A DNA stretch of 64,000 bases, taken from CAYZJB01 sp964478735 (lineage in GTDB: Bacteria > CLD3 > SB21). Shown here one piece after another: positions 43,501 to 52,500 of this stretch. The stretch covers positions 62,001 through 126,000 of the forward strand of contig CAYZJB010000002.1 in assembly GCA_964478735.1 (NCBI GenBank), in the 5' to 3' direction. Under the pieces are notes generated by a model, which saw nothing but the letters and a program-made list of their open reading frames with translations, was not told the origin of the DNA and searched no databases. Position 1 is the stretch's first letter. The number at the start of each line of letters is the position of its first letter. The position numbers were made by a program, and so were the translations under genes.

Positions 43501-46500
43501 GGTTACATTCGACGGCACAGCGGATCAGGTCATCAACGGCCAGTTCAATAATATCACGTTTGCAAACACGGCTGACACGATCTGGGCCGGCAATACAATT
43601 ACAGCCAATACGGTTACGTTCAACGCCAACTCGACCTTTGCCGATTCCGGCAAAACGATCAACGTATCGGGTAACTGGACAAGGGCGAGCGGTGTCGTTT
43701 CACGATTTGTTCCTACGGGCACGGTCAATTTTAACGGAACATCCACAACGCAGACCATCAATATTGCGGGTACAGACGCAACAGCTAACGCAAACGACTT
43801 TTTCAATGTCATTTTTTCAGGCGCCGCGACCAAGCAGTTTACAGTGACGGCCAACCGGGGGATCGATGCCAATGGTAACTTTACGATCCGCGCGGGTTCT
43901 GGAACCGTGACATTTGCGGCGACGTTTGACAGCTGCGCCGGAAACTTTGCCGATTCTGCGGGAACGATGAGTTTCACAACCGGTACATTTGTTTTTGACG
44001 GGGCGGGTCAAAATATCGGGGCGGCACAAAATTTCTTCAATTTGGTGTGTGGGGGGACAGGCACGAAGACTTTGACCGGAAACATTCGGGCCTTGAATAA
44101 CCTGACTATCAATACAGGTTCGACACTGGATGTGAGTGCCAGTAATTTTTCAGTAGAGGTCCGGTCATTTTGGGTCAACAGCGGCACATTTGTTCCGAGA
44201 CAGGGTACGGTTACGTTTTCTGGAACTGGAAATTCAGGTCTTTCCACAGGAGGGACCGGTGCCGGAAAGAGGTTCTACAACGTTATCGTCAACAAGTCAG
44301 GGTCGGCTATCGCCAGCCTTTCTGCCGACGGCGCTTTCGACGGCGATCTCACAATTACCAATGCAAGCGCTACGGCCGGCTTCAGTACCGGTAACTTCAA
44401 TCTTTTCATCGGAGGAAGTTTCCAGAATCAGGGTGGTATCTTTACACAGCAGGGGGCTGCCAATGACGGAATCGTCACATTTGGCGCGACGACCGGTCCG
44501 CGGACGATTGACGCCAATTCGGCAACATTTAATGGTCCGCTTGTTTTCAACGCAACCGGTGTTACTTACAACTTTGTGTCCGGTGCAACGATCGGATCGG
44601 GTCGCGGTGGGGACAGCGTGTCGGTGCTCGCCGGAACAGTCAGTTTGAACAGACAAACCGTTACGATCACGGACAGCCTTTTCGTCCGCAGCGGTGGGAC
44701 TTTCATCGTCAATCAGGGGGCGAAACTTCAGTTGGCTAACGGCGCCGACGTGATCGGTTTTTCGGGTAGCTCGATTCAGGTCGTCGGATTATCTGACAGC
44801 GTGGCGACGGTGACCAGCACGGCTGCCGCCAATCGGTACGACTTCCAGGTCAATGGCAACATTCAGGCGCGTTATTATAATTTTAACAACATGAGTTCCA
44901 CCGGTATCCATCTGACGTCGACGGCGACCGTGGATTCGGCCAATAATTTTAGCGATGGCACATTCAGCGCGGGGGCTGCAGCCGGACGGTACTTGTTCTT
45001 CCAGGGTGAAGCGCAAGGTTATGCCGCCACGAATACGGATACGATTCGGAATGCGACTTTTTCGACAGGTCCTGCCGTCAACGTTGAACGAACCGCCGGT
45101 ACGGATACGTTGATCTTTTACGATGCGCTGGGCGTTTTGTCCGGACCGAATTTCGAAACGGATTCACCGGACGGATTTGCCAATACGGGATTTATTCGAT
45201 GGCAGCGTGATGCCGCACGATGGACGGCGGGAGCGGGCACCAACGATTGGTTTACGGCGACCAACTGGAATAACGCGACGTTACCCGGTGCAAACGAAAC
45301 GGTTGAAATCGATACGTCAAATGTAACAAACCCGGCCAATAAGTATATCAGTCCTGACATCAGCACGGCCGGTGCAGCCTGTGGCAATCTCGTGATCGTC
45401 AACGACTCGCTCCGGATTTCCGGAACAGGGACCTTGGATGTCAACGGCAGCGTCACGGTTTCCGGCAATGCCGTGTTCCACGTGGCCAACAATGCAACCA
45501 TCAATGTGGCCGGTGGATTCGGTGTTAATTCGACGGCGACCTTTACAAAAGGCACTTCGACCATTATTTTTGACGCGCAGACCGGATCGCACACGATCGA
45601 TATGGGTGGAGATTCGGCTCACAGTGTCACTTGGCGCAGTGGCAGCGGAACCTGGACGCTTCAGGCCGCTCTGTCTTTGTCCGGAAACTTTACGCTCGAT
45701 TCGGGTACCGTTGACGTCAGCTCAAGTAATTATGCGGTTGGTTTCAGCGGGGACTGGCATAACAACGGTACATTTGTATACCAGGCAGGTACGGTATCTT
45801 TCCGAAGTACTGGAAATCAGTCGCTAACCGGCAACAACAATACTTTTTTTAATGTCAATCTGGACAGTTTGAGTTCGGGCAGTCGCACGATCACATGGAA
45901 TAATAACGTCGATATCAATAATACCATCACGTTCGGCGGTTCCAATGTCATTCTCGACGCGCGCAGCAACGACATCAATGTCGGAGAAGACTGGCTGATG
46001 GCGTTGAATAAATCCGGAACCATCCAGTTCCGTAGTTTTGGTACCGGAACCGTAACGTTCGATAAAAACGACGCGGGTACCGGCGGCGACAATAGTACCG
46101 TCAGCCAGCAGATTCAATCGACCGACAGTCTCAACAATGTGACATTCGGAGGAAGCGAAAGAAAGGAACTCGTACAGAATGGAGCGGGTACCGCTGCCAG
46201 TTTTGACAACGGCGGGGTTTTTCATATCAAAGGACAATTTAACGTAGCCGTGACCGGAGGATCGGGAACGGATATTGTCGATATCAATTCCAGTCGCATC
46301 ACGGGTAACGGGCCGTCCAACACATTGACCGTACAACCAAACTCAGTTCTTCGGCTGATAGCCAGTGCATTCCCCGACTCGTTTGAAACCGTCGATCTGG
46401 ATGCAAGCAGCCAGGTCCGGTATGACGGGCGGGGCGGCGGACTTGTTGACACGATCGAAACGAATAACGGTACCATTCAATACAGTACGTTGATCCTCCA

Positions 46501-49500
46501 GACGGCCAACACGCGTTTTGTAACCAACGGCGATCTTTTTGCGAGAACTCTGACCGTCAATAACAACGTCACGCTGGATCTGGATAACGGGCTTCGGAAC
46601 AATGCGCCCGGTAACAATAACCTCGAAATTTTTGTCGATCTCAACCAGGGAGGTACGGGTACGACCTTCAATACCGACAGTAGTACCGTGACCTTCTCAC
46701 GAAATGACGGGGCTGCGGTGACCATTCCGGACAGGCTGGATACTGTTGGAAATCTAATTATTACCGGAAATGGGGATAAGGATATTGCTGACTCTTTGTG
46801 GGTCATGGGCAACGTAACCCTAGGCGGTGGCGCGACGTTGGATCTGAATACGTTCAATATCATCGGTGTCGGAGGGTCGAATTCCATGACCGCCGGCGCC
46901 AACAGCGTATTCGAAGTCGCCGGACCCTTCTTCAGTACGTTTGAAAATGTGTCGATTGATCCTACGAATACGACGACCTATGACGGCGCAACGGCTCAAC
47001 AGGTCAGCGCTTTCAGTTATGGCAATTTGACCTTCGACAATGGCGGAGGAACGCCCGACGTGGCACAGGGACCGATTACGGTTCGCGGTAATTTTAACGT
47101 AACCGGCGATGGGGGATTCGTGGCCGGGGCCTTTACTCATAATCTGCAGGGGAACTTTGCGCTTGCCGCAAACGGCTCGGTTTTCACCACGACCAACTCG
47201 ACATTCATTTTCTCGGGTGGAGATCAGACCATTGACCGGACGGCCGGCGGCAACGCCATTGTATTCGACAGCGTTAGATTTTCCGGTAGCGGAACGAAGA
47301 TTCTAGATACAGGTAACGATCTGACCGTCAACGGCTATCTCACCATCGATTCGGCCATTATCTTCGACAAAAATAATCGTAATATCATCATTGGAGCGAA
47401 TTTCACATCGCCGTTCGGTGTGATTACCAATACGGGCGGTACGTGGACATTCAACGGGGCATCACAGACATTAAGTCCCGGCTCCAATTCGTTTACAAAT
47501 ATCGCATTTTCAGGAAGCGGGACGAAAACGATTGTCACGAACGGTCTTAACGTTCTCGGCACGTTCACAGCGGCGGCCGGTGTGACCGCGAATTTTGGCG
47601 CTCTGACCCACACCTTTGCAGGTACGTGGACGAACGGCGGAAATCCGTTTGTCTCGACGGGTACCTTAGTGTTTAACGCGGGTACGTACACCATTACGCC
47701 GGTCAATGCGGATACGTTCAACAACATCCAGATCAGCGGCAGTGGTACCCGGACGATGGGCGGCGCCGGCGTGCCGTGGGTCGTGAGGAACAATTTGACG
47801 ATCGACAACGGCGCGACCCTGACGAACGCAACCAACAACAATAACTTGTTCCTGCTCGGAGATTTTCTCAACAGTGGTACGTATACGTCCGGAACCGGCA
47901 TTGTGATTTTCAACGCGTCGTCGGGTCCGCGTACGATCCAGACCAACGGATCGGCCTTTGATGAAGTACGAGTCAACGGGACCGGTGTCGTGTACAACCT
48001 GACGAGCACGACGAATACGATCAACGGAGACTTACGAATTTTCACGGGTACCTTAGACCTGAACGGCCGTACACTCAACTTCGGTAATGCGGCAGGCGAC
48101 AGTATTGTCGTCGGTTCGGGCGGAACACTGGACGTCGACGATAACGCGTTCCTGCAAATGGACAACGCAACCGTACTGAACGCCGAATCCGGAGCGACGG
48201 TCCGAGTCGTCGGGACGAGCGGCAACGTCGCCAATATGACCGTTCAGAACACCGGTACGGATCGATATACGATGTACGTGCAGTCGGGAGCGACGGTGCA
48301 CGCGCGATTCTACCGGTTCGAATACATGGACAGCATCAGCGTGCTGGACGGGGCAACGACGGATGCTACCAATAATTTCAGCGACGGTGCGTTTTCCAAC
48401 GGTTCGGCAACGGGCGTTTATCTGTTCTTACGTGACGATTTTGCCGGTACCGACACAATCCGAAACGTGACTTTTAACTCGGGCGCTGGCTTCAACGTGA
48501 GCCGTGTGGGTGCGACGACGGGCGAAGTGGTCTTCTCAAACTATTCCGGTTTGCTCGGAGGCCCAACATACGAAAAAGACCCGTTGGGACTTATCACGTG
48601 GGTTGGAGCGGCAACAAAGATCTGGACGGGGACCGTCAATACAAACTGGAATGTGGCAGGGAATTGGTCTCCATCGGGAGTTCCGACGATCGATAACGAT
48701 GTGTTTATCCGTCCCGCGGCCAACAATCCGATTATAGGTGTCTCGGCCGCGGATGCATCGGCGCGTACTTTGACCGTCGGCGCCGGAACCGTACTCACCA
48801 TTGGAAACACGTTCGCTCAGGATTTGAATCTCGGTACCGGCGGCCTTATTGATTCCGGCACCGTCGTGATCGCCGGTGTAGACACCATAAATTGTCAGGG
48901 TGATTGGATCGTTCGCGGCACGTTCTCTCCCGGCAACAGCGGCGTCGTTCGGATGACGGGAACCACGGGTACGCAGACGATCATCATGCCGTCGCAGCAA
49001 TTCAGGAATCTCATCATCGCCGGTACGTCAACCGTACAACTGGGAGACACGCTCGTGATGAACGGCGATTTCATCGTCAATAGCGGATCGACGTTTGACG
49101 TCAACGGGTTTAATATGCGTTCGCGCGGGAACTGGACCGTGGACGGGACCTTTATTCCGCGTACGCGTCAGGTGTACTTCTTCAATGGTTCAGGCAATGT
49201 TACGATCAACGGGGGAACGTTCGCCAATCTTGCGTTTATCGACAGCGTAACGTTTGCCGGAACCCGCACGATCACCGACAGTATCGTCATCGACAACCGT
49301 TTTCTGGTATTTGCCGGAACGGTCGTGGGTAACGCTCCTGTTGACGTCAATGGAACCGGTATCGCGACTAGCGCGGCAACAGCGGCCTGGGTCGTAAGCA
49401 GCGGAGCCACGTTCGATGCGGGCAGCGCGCGGCACACGGTCGCCGGCGGTATTTTCAACCAGGGTACATTTACAGGGACGGGAATTGTCGCCTTCGACGG

Positions 49501-52500
49501 CGGAACAGTGACGAATATCAATAACGCGACGACGCTCGCGAACGTCGAGATCGCGGGAACGGGAACGAAGACGTTAGGCGGAAATCTTACACTTAATAAC
49601 CTTGATATCACGAGCGGAACGTTTTCAACGTCGAACAATGGATACACGGTCACCGCCGGTGGTTCCAGCGACACACTCACGATGGCCGCCGGAACGACGT
49701 ATGATAATCGTTCGTCATTCAGCGGTTTTGAATCGTACTTCCTCGACGTGACCAGTACGGTGGACTACAGCCGTAACGATCAGGGCATTGTTCAGACCAT
49801 TATCGGTCTGCCTCCAGGGCAGTCCTATGGCAATCTCGCCCTCAATGGCGCCGGAACACGTAAGACGGCCAGCGGCGATCTGATCGTTGCGGGCAATCTG
49901 TTGTCCGGACAGGGCGGCGGCGGCGCAGGTGTGATCTTCGATATGAATAATTTTAATGTCAATATCGGAGGCAACCTGACTTTTGCGCAGTCCGACAGCT
50001 TCGTCGCCGGTAACGGCGAAGTGACGATGGACGGTTCGGGTGCGCAAACCATAACGCTGAATGTCGTCTCTTCCAGCGATTCGAGCAATATTTTCTATAA
50101 ATTGAATATCAATAAGCCGGTCAATACCACCTGTAATTTCGCCGGCAGTCCATTCATTCGAGTAAGCAATAACCTGACGATTACGAGCGGTATCCTCAAT
50201 ATTGGGAACAATCAACTGTTCATCAGCGGCTCGTTCGTCAACCAGGACAGTATGCAAGTTGGCGGTACCAGTATCGTCCACCTAATCCCGGCTTCTGGTG
50301 GCAGCGTGCAAGTCAACGGCGGCGGCAGTTTATTGGATGAACTCAGAGTCAACAGCGTCGGTACGACCTTCAGCATGCAGGGCTCGCTGATCGTTCGTGA
50401 CAACTTCCTGCTCCAGGCCGGTACGTGGGATTTGAATGGTCAGATCCTCGAACTGGGCGAAGACGGCGGAGGAACGGAAGCTCACTCGATCGACGGAACA
50501 TTAATCGTCGGTCCCGGTTCTTCGTTACGGCTGTCGAGTAATTCGACGCTGACCGCGAGCGGGTCGAGCGATGTTCGGGTTGTAGGCACTTCGGGCAATA
50601 TTGCAACCGTAACACGGCGTGCAGCGAGCGGGTACGGATTCAATATTCTCGGCGCCGTTCAAGCCCGCAATTATTTATTCGAACACATGGGAACCAACGG
50701 CATCGTCGTCAATAGCAGCGCCGTCGTCGATTCGGCCAACAACTTCAGTGACGGTACATTCACCAATGGAACGTCCGGCGGCACTCTGTTCCGAATTGAA
50801 ACCAGTGACGATGACACGCTTCGAAATGTGGCCTTTACCGCCAATCCGGGAGGCGGCGCCTATAACGTGGCCAAGACCTTGACCACGACCGGTAAATTGG
50901 TGTTCAAAGACTTTACCGGAGTGTTCGGCGGCGAAGCATTCGATAACGATCCGACGGGCGACACGCTCATCGTCTGGCTGACGCCGGATACGTTGTACTG
51001 GGACGGTTCCAGCGGTACGGACTGGTTTACGGCAGCCAACTGGACGCCGAATACGGGCGCGGAACGCGTACCGGATTCTCTTTCGGTCGTTGTTATTCGC
51101 AATACGGTAAACAAGCCGAGCATCGACTCGTTACGCGGACGCGCCAAAGAACTCATTATTGAATCGAGCGCTCGTGTGACGCTCAACGGAGGCAGTCTGC
51201 GCACCGAAGGAAAGATCGACTTCTACGGTATTCTGCAAGTCAATCAGTCGACCGACTCCATCGTTTGCGGCGGTACCTGGACAAAGAATACCGGCGGAAC
51301 GTTCACGCACGGCAACGGTACCGTCATTTTTGCCGGTCTGACCGGCAGCTCGATCCCGATCACTAACAACTCCAATTTCTACAACGTTCGGATGTCGGGC
51401 AGCAGCACATATCAATTACAAACCACCTTCACGGTTTTGAATGACCTGATCATCAACGCCGGAACACTGGCATCCAATAACAATACGATCACGGTCGGAA
51501 ATACTTACTATAACCCGAATGGCTTTACGGCAGGAACAGGGACATTCATACTTAATGCCTCCAGCGGAACCAAATCGATCACGACCGGCGGTACCGGTGT
51601 ACCGTTCAATAATCTCACGATCTCCGGAGCGGCCACTTTCCAACTGCAGTCGAATATAGCGGCCAACGGCAATGTCAACATCAATGCTGGAACACTCCAA
51701 TTGAACGGTCGGACCTTCAACATGGGTAACGGCGCAGACGCTCTGACGGTAGCAAGCGGAGCGACGCTTGATATCAACACGAATGCCTTCCTCCGTATGG
51801 CCAACGGCGCTTCGGTGACCGTTAACAGCGGCGGAACGATCCGAATTGTCGGTACCAACGAATCGTCCGTTGCTACCGTGACGCGGCAAAGTTCCGGTAC
51901 CTATGCGGTTACCGTGAATGGAACGATTCATGCACAATATTATCTGATCGAGTATCTGAATACGAGCGGATTGAGCCTCGGCAGTACGGCCATTATCAAT
52001 TCCACGAATAATCTGAGTAATGGAACGTTCTCGAACGGTGCACCGAGCGGAACGTACCTGACGATTGCAAGCGGGACGACGATTCCGGCGGTACCCAACG
52101 ATACCGTGAGCAACGTCGTGTTCAACAGTCCGACGTCGGGTTCGATTACCAATGTGAACCACACGGCCGGTGACACGATTATTTTTAAGGACGCCTCCGG
52201 TCCGTATGCCGGTTCGCTCTTTGAAAACGACAGCCCGGATGGCGGCGATGCCACGGGACAAATTCACTGGGCCTTCTCATTCACCCAGATCACATGGACG
52301 GGCAGCGCAGATTCCCTGTGGGGCAATCCCAGCAACTGGTCATTGCCGACGGTTCCCGACGCAACGTTCGATGTCATCATTACAACGCCGGTGTCCCGGA
52401 TGCCGGTGATCGATACAACGGCAAACTGCCGGGACCTGACGATCCGAACCGGCACGACGGTCTTCATGCGTAATGGCGATACGCTCAGAGCAGGCGGATC

